Shown here: positions 16,744 to 25,608 of the stretch, piece by piece | Position numbering within the stretch: the stretch's first letter is position 1 | Layout of the letters: each line of letters begins with the position of its first letter | Source: Sphingopyxis alaskensis RB2256 | GTDB taxonomy: Bacteria; Pseudomonadota; Alphaproteobacteria; Sphingomonadales; Sphingomonadaceae | Assembly (NCBI RefSeq): GCF_000013985.1 | Contig: NC_008048.1 | Location: forward strand, 2,418,001 to 2,482,000 | Length of the DNA: 64,000 bases | Reading direction: 5' to 3' | Translations under genes and position numbers: made by a program | The notes under the pieces: generated by a model | What the model saw: the letters and a program-made list of their open reading frames with translations, nothing else | Databases searched by the model: none | What the model was told of the DNA's origin: nothing

Positions 16744-17703
16744 ATGCTCGCGCGTATCTTTCCCGACCGTTTCGTCCCCGTCCTGTTCGCGACGATCCTG
16801 CTCGCGAGTCTGCTGCCGGTGCGCGGCGCCGCGGTGCCGGTCGCCGAAGCCGTTTCCACCGCGGCGATCGTCCTGCTGTTTTTTCTCAACGGGGTCCGCC
16901 TTCCGCGCGACGAAGTGTTGCACGGCATCCGCAACTGGAAGCTGCAGGGCGCCGCGCTCCTCTTCTGCTTCGGCGCCATGGCGCTGCTCGGCCTCGCCGC
17001 GCAGGCGGCGCTCGCGCGCTGGCTTCCCGCGACGCTGGCGATCGGCTTTCTCTTCCTCGGCATCCTTCCTTCGACCGTCCAGTCGGCGACCGCCGCGACC
17101 TCGATGGCGGGCGGGAATGTCGCTGCAAGCGTCGTAGCCGCGGCGCTGCTCAATCTGGTCGGGGTCGCACTGTCGCCGTTGCTCTTCGCGTTGCTCGCGG
17201 GCAGCGCCGCGGCGATTCATGGCGCAGCGGTGCTGCGCATCGTGTCGATCCTGCTCCTTCCCTTCCTCCTCGGACAGCTTGCCCAGCGCTGGCTTCGTCC
17301 GCGGGTCCTCGCCCACCGCGGCCTTGCGACCTTCATGGATCGCACCGCGATCGCGATCGCGGTCTATGTTGCCTTTTCCGCAGCGGTCGTGGCGGGCATC
17401 TGGGACCAACTCGCCGGACGCGAGATCGCCATCGTCCTCGGCGTAACGGCGTTCATGCTTGCGCTCGCCTTCGGCGGAGCCTGGACGCTCGGCAGGTTGC
17501 TGCAACTTGCACGGACCGACCGCATCACCCTGCTTTTCGCGGGCGCCCAGAAAAGCATCGCGGTCGGCGCGCCGCTCGCCGCGACACTGTTCCCGCCCGC
17601 CATTGCCGGCATGGTGCTGGTGCCCATCCTCGTTTATCATATGACACAGCTGGTCGTGTCAGCGTGGATCGCGCCGGAATTGAACAGGGCAAGGTCAGTG
17701 TAA
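16744..17703 (+). CDS. Bile acid:sodium symporter (SBF-like) family transporter
   Basis: A 319-residue, strongly hydrophobic protein with about ten membrane segments, starting MLARIFPDRFVPVLFA at ATG 16744. The SBF-like features include FFLNGVRLPRDE near residue 47, GFLFLGILPSTVQSATAATSMAGGNVAAS near residues 100-125 and FAGAQKSIAVGAPLA near residue 265. Proteins of this group (PF13593) are inner-membrane transporters whose substrates are mostly undefined organic anions. The frame extends to 16444 but the extra residues are not membrane-like or family-like. It is followed closely by the TelA gene, with a TATAAT-like sequence between. Confidence 0.85.
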   Translation: MLARIFPDRFVPVLFATILLASLLPVRGAAVPVAEAVSTAAIVLLFFLNGVRLPRDEVLHGIRNWKLQGAALLFCFGAMALLGLAAQAALARWLPATLAIGFLFLGILPSTVQSATAATSMAGGNVAASVVAAALLNLVGVALSPLLFALLAGSAAAIHGAAVLRIVSILLLPFLLGQLAQRWLRPRVLAHRGLATFMDRTAIAIAVYVAFSAAVVAGIWDQLAGREIAIVLGVTAFMLALAFGGAWTLGRLLQLARTDRITLLFAGAQKSIAVGAPLAATLFPPAIAGMVLVPILVYHMTQLVVSAWIAPELNRARSV

Positions 17704-17780
17704 TGCTTGTATAATACAGTGCCGCATGCCATATAGGCGGGCGGCCCTGGAAACTCTCTTGAGGGCTGGAAGGAAGACGA

Positions 17781-18992
17781 ATGAGCGAAGTGACCGCCAC
17801 GGCGACCGCAACCGACGAGCTGAAGCTGACGCCGCCCGAACCCGTGCCCGCAGTGACGCCTGACAAGGCGGCCGGCCTTGTACCCCTGTCGACCGAACAG
17901 AAATCGAAGCTGGAGGAACGCGTCGACGGCTTCATCGACGATCTGGTTGCACAGGACGTCAATTCGCCAGCATTCGGACAAAAGGTCGACCAGATCACCA
18001 ATATGGGCCGCAAGGAAATGCTGGAAGCGGCGAACCAGTCGAACCGTTTCCTCGACCGCCCGATCAAGGCGATGGATCGCGACACCGACATCGGCCAGAA
18101 TCTGATCGAGCTGCGCAATACGGTCGAACGGCTAGATCCGTCGGCGAATGGCAAGCTGATCAGCAAGCGCGGCCTGCTCGACAAATTGTTCGGCAGCAGC
18201 GTAACCAACTATTTCGCCAAATACCGCAGCGCCCAGTCGCATATATCAAGCATTCTCACCGCGCTTGCGAACGGCAAGGACGAGCTGTTGATGGACAATG
18301 CCGCCATCGACGTCGAACGCCGCAAGCTGTGGGAAGCGATGGGAAAGCTGGAGCAGATGGTCCACATCGCCCAGACGCTCGACCGCAAGCTGGAAGAGAA
18401 GGCTGCCGAACTCGACGGTGTCGATCCCGCCAAGGCGAAGGTATTGCGTGAAAATGCGCTGTTTTATGCGCGCCAGCGGACGCAGGACCTGCTGACGCAA
18501 ATGGCGGTCACAGTGCAGGGCTATCTCGCGCTCGACCTCGTCAAGAAGAACAATATCGAGCTGGTGAAGGGCGTCGAGCGCGCCAGCACCACCACCGTCG
18601 GCGCGCTCAAGACCGCAATCACCGTTGCGCAGGCGATGACCAATCAGAAGCTGGTGCTCGAACAGATCACCGCGCTCAACACCACCACCGCGAACATCAT
18701 CGACGGCACCTCGAAAATGCTCAAGGACAATACTGCGCGCATCCACGAACAGGCGGCGTCGAGCACGATCCCGATGGAAACGCTGCAACGCGCCTTTCAG
18801 AATATCTATGACACGATGGACGCGATCGACACCTTCAAGCTGAAGGCGCTCGACAGCATGAAGACCACGGTGACGACGCTGGAGGGCGAGGTCGCCAAGT
18901 CGAAGGGCTATATCGCGCGCGCCGAGGGCGCGGCCCAGGCGCAGGCGAGCGTCGGCGGCGCCGAGAGCCCGCTCACCGCAATCGAGGGATGA
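17781..18992 (+). CDS. TelA-like toxic anion resistance family protein
   Basis: A 403-residue, largely alpha-helical cytoplasmic protein of the TelA family (PF05816). Family segments include KVDQITNMGRKEM near residue 70, SNRFLDRPIKAM near residue 87, ELRNTVERLDP and the long helical middle, with a FYARQRTQDLLTQMAVTVQGYLALD segment near residues 230-255. The TelA name comes from tellurite resistance on a plasmid, but many chromosomal members are involved in envelope stress of unknown kind. GGAAG lies just upstream of the start. It precedes an XpaC-like gene by ten bases, an arrangement also found in Firmicutes. Confidence 0.9.
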   Translation: MSEVTATATATDELKLTPPEPVPAVTPDKAAGLVPLSTEQKSKLEERVDGFIDDLVAQDVNSPAFGQKVDQITNMGRKEMLEAANQSNRFLDRPIKAMDRDTDIGQNLIELRNTVERLDPSANGKLISKRGLLDKLFGSSVTNYFAKYRSAQSHISSILTALANGKDELLMDNAAIDVERRKLWEAMGKLEQMVHIAQTLDRKLEEKAAELDGVDPAKAKVLRENALFYARQRTQDLLTQMAVTVQGYLALDLVKKNNIELVKGVERASTTTVGALKTAITVAQAMTNQKLVLEQITALNTTTANIIDGTSKMLKDNTARIHEQAASSTIPMETLQRAFQNIYDTMDAIDTFKLKALDSMKTTVTTLEGEVAKSKGYIARAEGAAQAQASVGGAESPLTAIEG

Positions 18993-19002
18993 CGGCGACG
19001 CG

Positions 19003-19737
19003 ATGAGCATGAGCGAAGTCGACAAGATCCGCCTCTCGGCCGAATCGGCGATCGAACGGTCGCGCGACCGGCGGCGGCCGATCGGCACCAAGAGCGTCGC
19101 GCTGCGCCGCCAGCATCTCTACAAGAAGCTGGGCCGGATGCTGATCGCGGGCGGCGTGCTGCTGCTCGGCGCCGCTATCTTCGGCGCGCTGATCCAGCCG
19201 CTCGGCTTCACCGGGCTGCTCGCGCTCTTCGTCCTGCTTATCGGCGTCGCGGTGCTGTTCGGCAAATGGCCACCCTTTCCCGAACCGCGCCAGGCGGATC
19301 TTCCGAAAACCGACTTGAAACAGCTCGCCGGGCGCACCGAAATCTGGCTCGAGGCGCAGCGCCCCGCGCTGCCTGCCCCCGCACGCCAGCTGATCGACGG
19401 TATCGGCGTCCAGCTCGACCTGCTCGCGCCGCAACTCCAGACGCTCGACCCCGCGACACCCGCCGCAGCGAACATCCGCAAACTCGTCGGCGAGGATCTG
19501 CCCGAACTCGTCGCGGGCTATCAGCGCATCCCCGCGGGCCTCCGCACCGAAGCCCACGCCGGCCGCACCCCCGACGAAACGCTCGTCGGCGGCCTGAAAA
19601 TGCTCGAAAGCGAAATCGGCAATGCCGCGCGCAGCCTCGCCGCAGGCGAACTCGACAAGCTCGCGACGCGCGAACGCTATCTCCAGCTCAAATATCAGGG
19701 GCTTGATGGCGATGACGGCACCGGCCGCCAAGACTGA
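19003..19737 (+). CDS. XpaC-like membrane protein paired with TelA
   Basis: A 244-residue protein. An Arg/Lys-rich N terminus (about 1-45) is followed by two hydrophobic segments at about 46-86 (MLIAGGVLLLGAAIFGALI and GFTGLLALFVLLIGVAVLF). The C-terminal 150 residues form a soluble helical domain ending ERYLQLKYQGL. The topology and position after TelA match the XpaC (5-bromo-4-chloroindolyl phosphate hydrolysis protein) group, whose biochemical role is unclear. It probably anchors TelA at the inner membrane; this is inference from gene pairing. Start ATG 19003; a second in-frame ATG lies at 19009. Confidence 0.65.
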   Translation: MSMSEVDKIRLSAESAIERSRDRRRPIGTKSVALRRQHLYKKLGRMLIAGGVLLLGAAIFGALIQPLGFTGLLALFVLLIGVAVLFGKWPPFPEPRQADLPKTDLKQLAGRTEIWLEAQRPALPAPARQLIDGIGVQLDLLAPQLQTLDPATPAAANIRKLVGEDLPELVAGYQRIPAGLRTEAHAGRTPDETLVGGLKMLESEIGNAARSLAAGELDKLATRERYLQLKYQGLDGDDGTGRQD

Positions 19738-19772
19738 CGCCGGGTTCCGGGTAAAGTCCACTGTCTGGAAAC

Positions 19773-19846
19773 TGGATGCCCCGCGAGGATTCGAACCTCG
19801 ATAGACGGAATCAGAATCCGTAGTCTTACCATTAGACGACGGGGCA
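19773..19846 (-). tRNA. tRNA-Gln (anticodon CTG)
   Basis: On the minus strand the 7-base acceptor stem TGCCCCG pairs with CGGGGCA, the anticodon arm ACGGA-TTCTGAT-TCCGT gives anticodon CTG (reads CAG), and the T arm has GGTTCGAATCC. CCA is encoded (19773-19775) after a T discriminator base, giving 74 bases. The U1-A72 pair is the tRNA-Gln feature used by the GatCAB transamidation pathway. Confidence 0.95.
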
Positions 19847-20000
19847 AGGAGGGGCGCGCAATATGATCCGGCGCGCGCGCTGTCAAGGCCGCCGCGCCGA
19901 TCGGCAACAGTCTGCTTGCCCTGCCGCATTTCGCCGCTAGCATCGCCCGCATAACAAGGGGGCCGCGTCGCGGCGCAGGCACCTGCATAGGAGTGGGCTG

Positions 20001-21305
20001 ATGCGTCATGTCGCGATCGTCGGGTCGGGTCCGGCGGGCTATTACACCGCCGAAACATTGCAGAAGGCGGACGACATTGCGGTCGACGTCATCGATCGCC
20101 TGCCCGTTCCCTATGGCCTGATCCGCACCGGCGTCGCGCCCGATCACCAGTCGATCAAGGCGGTGTCGCGCCGTTATGAAGGCGTCGCGCTGACCGACAA
20201 TGTCCGCTTCGTCGGCCATGTCGCGGTCGGTGCCGACGTCAGTATCGCGGAGCTGGTCGCACTGTATGACGCGGTCATTCTCGCGACCGGCGCGCCGAAC
20301 GACCGACCGCTGGGCATTCCCGGCGCCGATCTGCGCGGGGTGATCGGCAGCGCCGCTTTCGTCGGCTGGTACAACGGCCATCCCGATTTCGCGCATCTCG
20401 ATCCGCCGCTCGATGCCCCAGGCGTCGCGGTGATCGGCAACGGCAATGTCGCGCTCGACGTCGCGCGCATCCTCGCCAAGACGTCCGCCGAGTTCGCCGG
20501 TAGCGACATCGTCGCGCACGCGCGCACGGCGCTCGCGGCCAGCGGTGTGCGGCATATCCACATCCTCGGCCGCCGTGGCCCGCACCAGATCGCGATGACG
20601 CCCAAGGAGCTTGGCGAACTGGCGCACCTTGAGCGCGCGAGCCCGCGCGTCGACCCCGCCGACCTGCCCGACGAGGGCGGCGACGCGCTGCTCGAACCGG
20701 GGATGCGCAAGTCGGTGACGCATCTGCGCAGCTTTGCCGCCAATCCGGTCGCCAAACCGGTGACGATCGACTTCGATTTTTTCGCCATGCCCGTCGCGAT
20801 CGAGGGCACGCACGAAAATGGCGGCCGTGTCCAGCGCGTGATCGTCGAACGAACCGAACTCGACGCCGATCTGCGCAGCCACGGCACGGGCGAAACCTAC
20901 GCCATCGACGCGGGGCTGGTGATCAGCTGCATCGGATACCAGACCCCGCCGATCCCTGGTGTGCCCTATGAGCATGGCCGCGGCCGCTTTGCCAATGACG
21001 AGGGGCGGATATTGCCTGGTCTCTATTGCGTCGGCTGGGCGCGGCGCGGACCATCGGGGACGATCGGCACCAACAAGCCCGATGGCGCGCGCGTCGCCGA
21101 AATGGTGCTGGAGGATATCGGTCGCGGTGCGGGCAAGGTGGGGCGGCCGGGGCTCGACGCGCTGCTCGCCAGCCGCGGCATCGCGCCCGTCACCTTCCGC
21201 GACTGGCGCCGGATCGACGCGGCGGAGGTGGCCGCCGCGCTCGACGGGAGCCCGCGCGAAAAGTTCACCAGCGTCGAGGCGATGCTCGCCGCGATCGGAC
21301 GGTGA
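20001..21305 (+). CDS. Ferredoxin-NADP+ reductase, adrenodoxin-reductase (FprA) type
   Basis: A 434-residue flavoprotein. The N-terminal FAD fold has VGSGPAGYYTAE at residues 7-18, then PVPYGLIRTGVAPDHQ typical of adrenodoxin reductases near residue 35. The NADPH fold has GNGNVALDVARIL near residue 147 and a GRRGPHQIAMT segment near residue 190; GWARRGPSGTIGTN near residue 347 closes the FAD site. It would pass electrons from NADPH to ferredoxin in the cytoplasm. It is coupled to a DoxX-family gene by a four-base GTGA overlap. The ferredoxin partner and any P450 are not in the window. Confidence 0.93.
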   Translation: MRHVAIVGSGPAGYYTAETLQKADDIAVDVIDRLPVPYGLIRTGVAPDHQSIKAVSRRYEGVALTDNVRFVGHVAVGADVSIAELVALYDAVILATGAPNDRPLGIPGADLRGVIGSAAFVGWYNGHPDFAHLDPPLDAPGVAVIGNGNVALDVARILAKTSAEFAGSDIVAHARTALAASGVRHIHILGRRGPHQIAMTPKELGELAHLERASPRVDPADLPDEGGDALLEPGMRKSVTHLRSFAANPVAKPVTIDFDFFAMPVAIEGTHENGGRVQRVIVERTELDADLRSHGTGETYAIDAGLVISCIGYQTPPIPGVPYEHGRGRFANDEGRILPGLYCVGWARRGPSGTIGTNKPDGARVAEMVLEDIGRGAGKVGRPGLDALLASRGIAPVTFRDWRRIDAAEVAAALDGSPREKFTSVEAMLAAIGR

Positions 21306-21709
21306 GGCAGCGCATCCGCACCGCGCTGCGCTGGCTGCTCACGCTCGCTTATGGCTATGCGGGCTGGCGGCATCTGGCGACCCCAGAGCCTTTCCTCGCG
21401 ATCACCCCGCCGTGGGTGCCGCGGCCCGAACTGGTCGTCGCGGTGACCGGGATCGCCGAGATCGCGGGCGCGATCGGCCTGACGATCCCCGCCATGCGCA
21501 AGGCGGCGGGCTGGGGGCTCGCCTTCTATGCCCTGTGCGTCTGGCCCGCCAATCTTCACCATGCGCTCGCCAATGTCGCGATCGGCGGCGCGACGCTCGG
21601 CTGGTGGTATCACGGCCCCCGCCTCGCCGCGCAGCCACTCATCATCTGGTGGGCGCTATGGGCAAGCGGCGCGGTGGAGTGGCCATTTCGGCACGGTACG
21701 GACCGATAG
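21302..21709 (+). CDS. DoxX-like small membrane protein
   Basis: A 135-residue protein that begins with GTG overlapping the stop of the ferredoxin reductase gene. Four hydrophobic segments are spaced as in the DoxX family: LRWLLTLAYGYAGWRHL (start), VAVTGIAEIAGAIGLTI, GWGLAFYALCVWPAN and a C-terminal IIWWALWASGAVEW. An RHLATPEPF segment follows the first helix. The function of this family is poorly defined. Position suggests a role linked to the ferredoxin reductase, but only the gene order supports this. Confidence 0.85.
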   Translation: MRQRIRTALRWLLTLAYGYAGWRHLATPEPFLAITPPWVPRPELVVAVTGIAEIAGAIGLTIPAMRKAAGWGLAFYALCVWPANLHHALANVAIGGATLGWWYHGPRLAAQPLIIWWALWASGAVEWPFRHGTDR

Positions 21710-21710
21710 G

Positions 21711-22970
21711 CTATTTCGCCACCGGCGTTTCGACCGGCGGCTGACCCTTCTGGCTTGCGGCAAAGGCCTCGACCGCCTTCAGCACGCGCAGCATGTTGCC
21801 GCTCGCAATCTTCTCCAGCTCGGCCTGCGAATAGCCGCGCCGCGCCAGCTCGACGAACAGCGCCGGATAGCCCGCGACATCCTCCATGCCCACGGGCGCC
21901 GAATCCATACCGTCATAGTCGCCGCCGAGTCCGATATGGTCGACGCCGATCATGTGTTTCAGATGGTCGATATGGTCGGCGACCCTGGCAATCTGCGTTT
22001 TCGGGGCGGGGTTCGCAGCGTCCCACGCCGTGAGCGCCGCCGCAACCGCCGCGGGATCGCCCGGATACATCGCCTTCAGCCGCGCCTCCACGCCAGTGCG
22101 GTCGAGGCCATGCGCGCGGACATCGGCGTCGAGGAAGCCCGGCAGGAACACCACCATCACGATCCCGCCATTGGCCTTCACCGCGGGCAGCACGCTGTCG
22201 GGGACATTGCGCGGATGATCGTTTATCGCGCGCACGCCCGAATGGCTGAACATCACCGGCGCCTTCGACGCCGCGAGCGCATCCTTCATCGTCGCCTCGC
22301 TGACGTGGCTCAGATCGACGATCATGCCGATGCGGTTCATTTCCTGGACCACCTGGCGCCCGAAATCGGTGAGGCCGCCATGCTCCGGTGCGTCGGTCGC
22401 GCTGTCGGCCCATGGCACATTTCTGCCGTGGGTCAGCGTCATATAGCGTACGCCCATGCCATACATTTCGCGCAGCACCGCCAGGCTCGACCCGATCGAA
22501 TGCCCGCCCTCGATCCCCAGCATCCCGGCGACCTTGCCCGCCTTCATCGCCTTTTCCAGCTCGGCGGAATTGTCGGCGAGCATCAGGTCGGCGGGATAGC
22601 GCGCGACCAGCCGCTTCATCACGTCGATCTGCTCGATCGTCTGCTGCACCGCTTTCGCCTCGTTGGTGGTCGAGGGAACGTAAACCGACCAGAATTGCGC
22701 GCCGACATGCCCGCGGCGCAGCCGGGTGAGGTCGGTGTGCATCGCGATCCGGTCCCCGGTCGCGGTATCGGTCGTGTCGACGAAATCGAAATCATTGATG
22801 ACGTTATCGACGCGCGCGCGCAGCGCCCAGGGCACGTCATTATGCCCGTCGAACACCGGCGCCTTCTTGAGCGCGGCCGCGGCCACCGCCTCGGGCGAGG
22901 TCTGGGCGGCGACGGGGCTGGAAACAAGGGCGAGCGCGGCGAGGCTGACGAGCAAGGAGGCTTTGTTCAT
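21711..22970 (-). CDS. Membrane dipeptidase, peptidase family M19
   Basis: A 419-residue protein with ATG at 22970 and a signal peptide ending in VAAQT near residue 24. M19 zinc-binding motifs are present: DGHNDVPWALR near residue 42, GIEGGHSIG near residue 150, IVDLSHVSE near residue 215, FSHSG near residue 240 and HIGLGGDYDGMD near residue 346. Family members hydrolyse dipeptides in the periplasm, and this one would be secreted. The gene converges with DoxX, with one base between the stops. The GTG/ATG further upstream is rejected because the signal peptide begins at MNKASLL. Confidence 0.93.
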   Translation of the reverse strand: MNKASLLVSLAALALVSSPVAAQTSPEAVAAAALKKAPVFDGHNDVPWALRARVDNVINDFDFVDTTDTATGDRIAMHTDLTRLRRGHVGAQFWSVYVPSTTNEAKAVQQTIEQIDVMKRLVARYPADLMLADNSAELEKAMKAGKVAGMLGIEGGHSIGSSLAVLREMYGMGVRYMTLTHGRNVPWADSATDAPEHGGLTDFGRQVVQEMNRIGMIVDLSHVSEATMKDALAASKAPVMFSHSGVRAINDHPRNVPDSVLPAVKANGGIVMVVFLPGFLDADVRAHGLDRTGVEARLKAMYPGDPAAVAAALTAWDAANPAPKTQIARVADHIDHLKHMIGVDHIGLGGDYDGMDSAPVGMEDVAGYPALFVELARRGYSQAELEKIASGNMLRVLKAVEAFAASQKGQPPVETPVAK

Positions 22971-23065
22971 GGCGCGCGACCCTAACCGCTTGATCGCGCA
23001 GCGCAAGCGCGCGGGCGAAAGAAAGGCACCTTGACGTTTACGTCAACCCCGCGCAGCATCGGTGC

Positions 23066-24241
23066 ATGACAGCTTTCGACGACTGGCGCGCCCGTTCGCC
23101 CTATTATGGCGAAACCCATGAGGCGCTGGCCGCGAGCGTCCGCCGCTTCGTCGAACGCGAGATCGCGCCCAACATCGACCGCTGGGAAGCCGAAGGCGAA
23201 CTGCCGCGCGAACTGCACAAAAAGGCCGCCGAAGCGGGCATCCTTGGCCTGCGCTATCCCGAGCAATATGGCGGGCACAGCAAGGGTTTCGACATTTTCC
23301 ACGGGCTTGTCGTCACCGAAGAGCTGGCCGCGGTTGGCGCAGGGGGGCTTGGCGCGTCGCTGATGACGCACGGCATCGGCCTGCCGCCGATCCTTGCGCT
23401 GGGGTCCGATCATTTGAAACAGCGCGTCGCCCCGCCGGTGCTCGCGGGCGAGAAGATCATCGCGCTCGGCATCACCGAAGCGAGCGGCGGCAGCGACGTC
23501 GCGAACCTCAGGACGACAGCGGTCAGGGACGGCGACAGCTATATCGTCAATGGCGACAAGATGTTCATCACCAGCGGCATGCGCGCCGACTGGCTGACCT
23601 GCGCGGTGCGCACCGGCGGGCCGGGTGCGGGCGGCATCTCGCTGCTGCTGATCGACATGGACTCGCCCGGCGTCGAACGGACAAGACTCGACAAGATGGG
23701 CTGGCGGTGCAGCGACACCGCCGCGATCCATTTCAGCGACGTCCGCGTCCCCGTCGAAAATCTGATCGGGCCGGAGAATGGCGGCTTCATCGGCATCATG
23801 CGCAATTTCAACGGCGAACGGCTCGGCATGGCGATGGGCTGCTGCGCCTATGCCCGCGTCGCGATGGCCGAAGCCGCCGAGTGGGCGCAGCATCGCGAAA
23901 CCTTTGGGCGTCCGCTCGTCGGCCACCAGTCGATCCGCATCAAGCTCGCCGACATGGAACGCCAGATCGAGGCGACGCAGGCGTGGGTCGATTTGTGCGC
24001 GTGGCAGGTGAAGGAGGGCAAGGACCGTCCTGCCGATTTCGCGATGCTCAAGGTGCAGGCAACGCGAATGCTGGAGGCCGTCGCGCGCGAAGCGGCGCAG
24101 GTGCTGGGAGGCGCGTCCTACATCACCGGCAGCAAGGTCGAGCGCATCTACCGCGAGGTCCGCGTCAATGCGATCGGCGGCGGCAGCGAGGAAATCATGC
24201 TCGACCTCGCGGGGCGGCAGTTGTTTGGTGGCAAGCGTTAG
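23066..24241 (+). CDS. Acyl-CoA dehydrogenase
   Basis: A 391-residue flavoenzyme of the usual length. N-terminal helical domain with VRRFVEREIAPNIDRWEAEGE, middle domain with LGITEASGGSDVANLRT near residue 135, where FAD and substrate bind, and a C-terminal helical domain with RETFGRPLVGHQSIRIKLADM and a terminal NAIGGGSEEIMLDL. It catalyses the FAD-dependent alpha,beta-oxidation of acyl-CoA in the cytoplasm. The chain-length preference cannot be read from sequence. It is followed 56 bases later by an M20 amidohydrolase on the same strand; whether they share a pathway is unknown. Confidence 0.95.
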   Translation: MTAFDDWRARSPYYGETHEALAASVRRFVEREIAPNIDRWEAEGELPRELHKKAAEAGILGLRYPEQYGGHSKGFDIFHGLVVTEELAAVGAGGLGASLMTHGIGLPPILALGSDHLKQRVAPPVLAGEKIIALGITEASGGSDVANLRTTAVRDGDSYIVNGDKMFITSGMRADWLTCAVRTGGPGAGGISLLLIDMDSPGVERTRLDKMGWRCSDTAAIHFSDVRVPVENLIGPENGGFIGIMRNFNGERLGMAMGCCAYARVAMAEAAEWAQHRETFGRPLVGHQSIRIKLADMERQIEATQAWVDLCAWQVKEGKDRPADFAMLKVQATRMLEAVAREAAQVLGGASYITGSKVERIYREVRVNAIGGGSEEIMLDLAGRQLFGGKR

Positions 24242-24297
24242 AATAGGCGAGCCTGCGGCCTCTCGACACAGACGGGCCTTCGCGGCACATTCGCCGC

Positions 24298-25506
24298 ATG
24301 GACAATTCATCGCATAGCTGGCCCGCCGAGGCCGAAACCCTCCTCGACGACCTTGTCGACCTGCGCCGCGCGATTCATCGCGAGCCGGAGCTGGGCCTCC
24401 AGAACCCCAGGACGCTCGCCAAGATCAAGGACGCGCTCGCAGGGTTGCCGCTCGAGTTTCGCGAGGGGCCCTCGACGACCGGGCTGGTCGCGATCCTGCG
24501 CGGGCCCGCGAACGGGCGCACCGTGCTGCTGCGCGGCGACATGGATGCGCTGCCGCTCGTCGAGGACACCGGGCTCGATTTCGCGTCCGAAACGACCGGC
24601 GCGATGCATGCGTGCGGGCACGACACGCATGTCGCGATGCTGGTCGGCGCGGCGAAGCTGCTCTGCGCGGCGCGCGACCGCTTGCCCGGCACCGTCCTGT
24701 TCATGTTCCAGCCGGGCGAAGAAGGCCATCATGGCGCGCGCTTCATGCTGGACGACGGGCTGATCGACCCGCTGCCCGACGCCGCCTTTGCGCTCCACAT
24801 CATGCCCAACGCGCCGCACGGCATCTTTGCCGGGCGCGCGGGGCCGCTGCTCGCCTCGTCGGATGTCCTCTCGATTACCGTCAAGGGCGCGGGCGGGCAC
24901 GCTTCGATGCCGCACGATGCGGTCGATCCGATCCCCGTCGCCTGCGCGATCGTCACCGCGATCCAGACGATGGTGACGCGACGCATTTCGGTGTTCGATC
25001 CCGCGGTTGTCACGATCGCGAAGATCACTGCCGGGACCACGAACAACATCATCCCCGAGACCGCCGAGATGCTGGGCACGATCCGCACCCTGTCACCCGA
25101 ACGCCGCGCCATGGTCGCGCGCGAGCTGAATCGCCTCGCTCCCGCAATCGCCGAAGCGCATGGCTGCACCGCCGAGGTCCATATCGAGGAAGGTTTCCCC
25201 GTCACCATCTGCGACAGCCGCGCCGCCGCCTTCGGTCAGCGCGTCGTCGAGAATGTGTTCGGCGAAGCGGCGTGGCTGACGATGGACAATCCGGTGATGG
25301 GCGCCGAGGATTTCGCCTATGTCCTCGAAAAAGTCCCCGGCGCGATGTTCTGGCTCGGCGCCAGCCACGCAGGCAGCGACTGGCGCCAATGCTGCGGCCT
25401 GCACAGCAACCGCATGGTGCTGGACGAAAAGGTCATGGCGCGCGGCGCGGCGCTGCACGCAGCGCTGGCAGAACGGTTTTTGAACGAGGGGTTCGGGCAG
25501 GAATAG
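24298..25506 (+). CDS. M20 family amidohydrolase/aminoacylase
   Basis: A 402-residue metallohydrolase. Motifs in order: LRRAIHREPELG near residue 22, RGDMDALPL near residue 78, MHACGHDTHVAML near residue 102, the catalytic Glu in FQPGEEGHHGA near residue 140, and HASMPHDAVDPIPVA near residue 200 in the lid domain. The CGHDTH pattern is that of amidohydrolases such as hippurate hydrolase and N-acyl-amino-acid amidohydrolases, acting in the cytoplasm. The exact substrate is not determined. It is followed by an inverted repeat and a convergent nadB. Confidence 0.93.
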   Translation: MDNSSHSWPAEAETLLDDLVDLRRAIHREPELGLQNPRTLAKIKDALAGLPLEFREGPSTTGLVAILRGPANGRTVLLRGDMDALPLVEDTGLDFASETTGAMHACGHDTHVAMLVGAAKLLCAARDRLPGTVLFMFQPGEEGHHGARFMLDDGLIDPLPDAAFALHIMPNAPHGIFAGRAGPLLASSDVLSITVKGAGGHASMPHDAVDPIPVACAIVTAIQTMVTRRISVFDPAVVTIAKITAGTTNNIIPETAEMLGTIRTLSPERRAMVARELNRLAPAIAEAHGCTAEVHIEEGFPVTICDSRAAAFGQRVVENVFGEAAWLTMDNPVMGAEDFAYVLEKVPGAMFWLGASHAGSDWRQCCGLHSNRMVLDEKVMARGAALHAALAERFLNEGFGQE

Positions 25507-25592
25507 TCTCACGCAAAGGCGTTCGTCGCATCGCCAACGACCATCGCGTTTGGGATGTCTTCGTCCTTGCGCCTTCACGCCTTTGCGTGAGA
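25507..25592. repeat. Inverted repeat TCTCACGCAAAGGCG between convergent genes (family H)
   Basis: Two perfect 15-base arms at 25507-25521 and 25578-25592 enclose 56 bases between the M20 gene and nadB. The right arm is followed by TTTTCTTA. It may serve as a shared terminator or be a dispersed repeat. Confidence 0.6.
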
Positions 25593-25608
25593 TTTTCTTA
25601 CCCCAACC

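Noticed and set aside
17707..17737. TATAAT-like sequence before the TelA gene as a promoter
   Set aside because: No acceptable -35 element at 16-18 bases; possible but unsupported.
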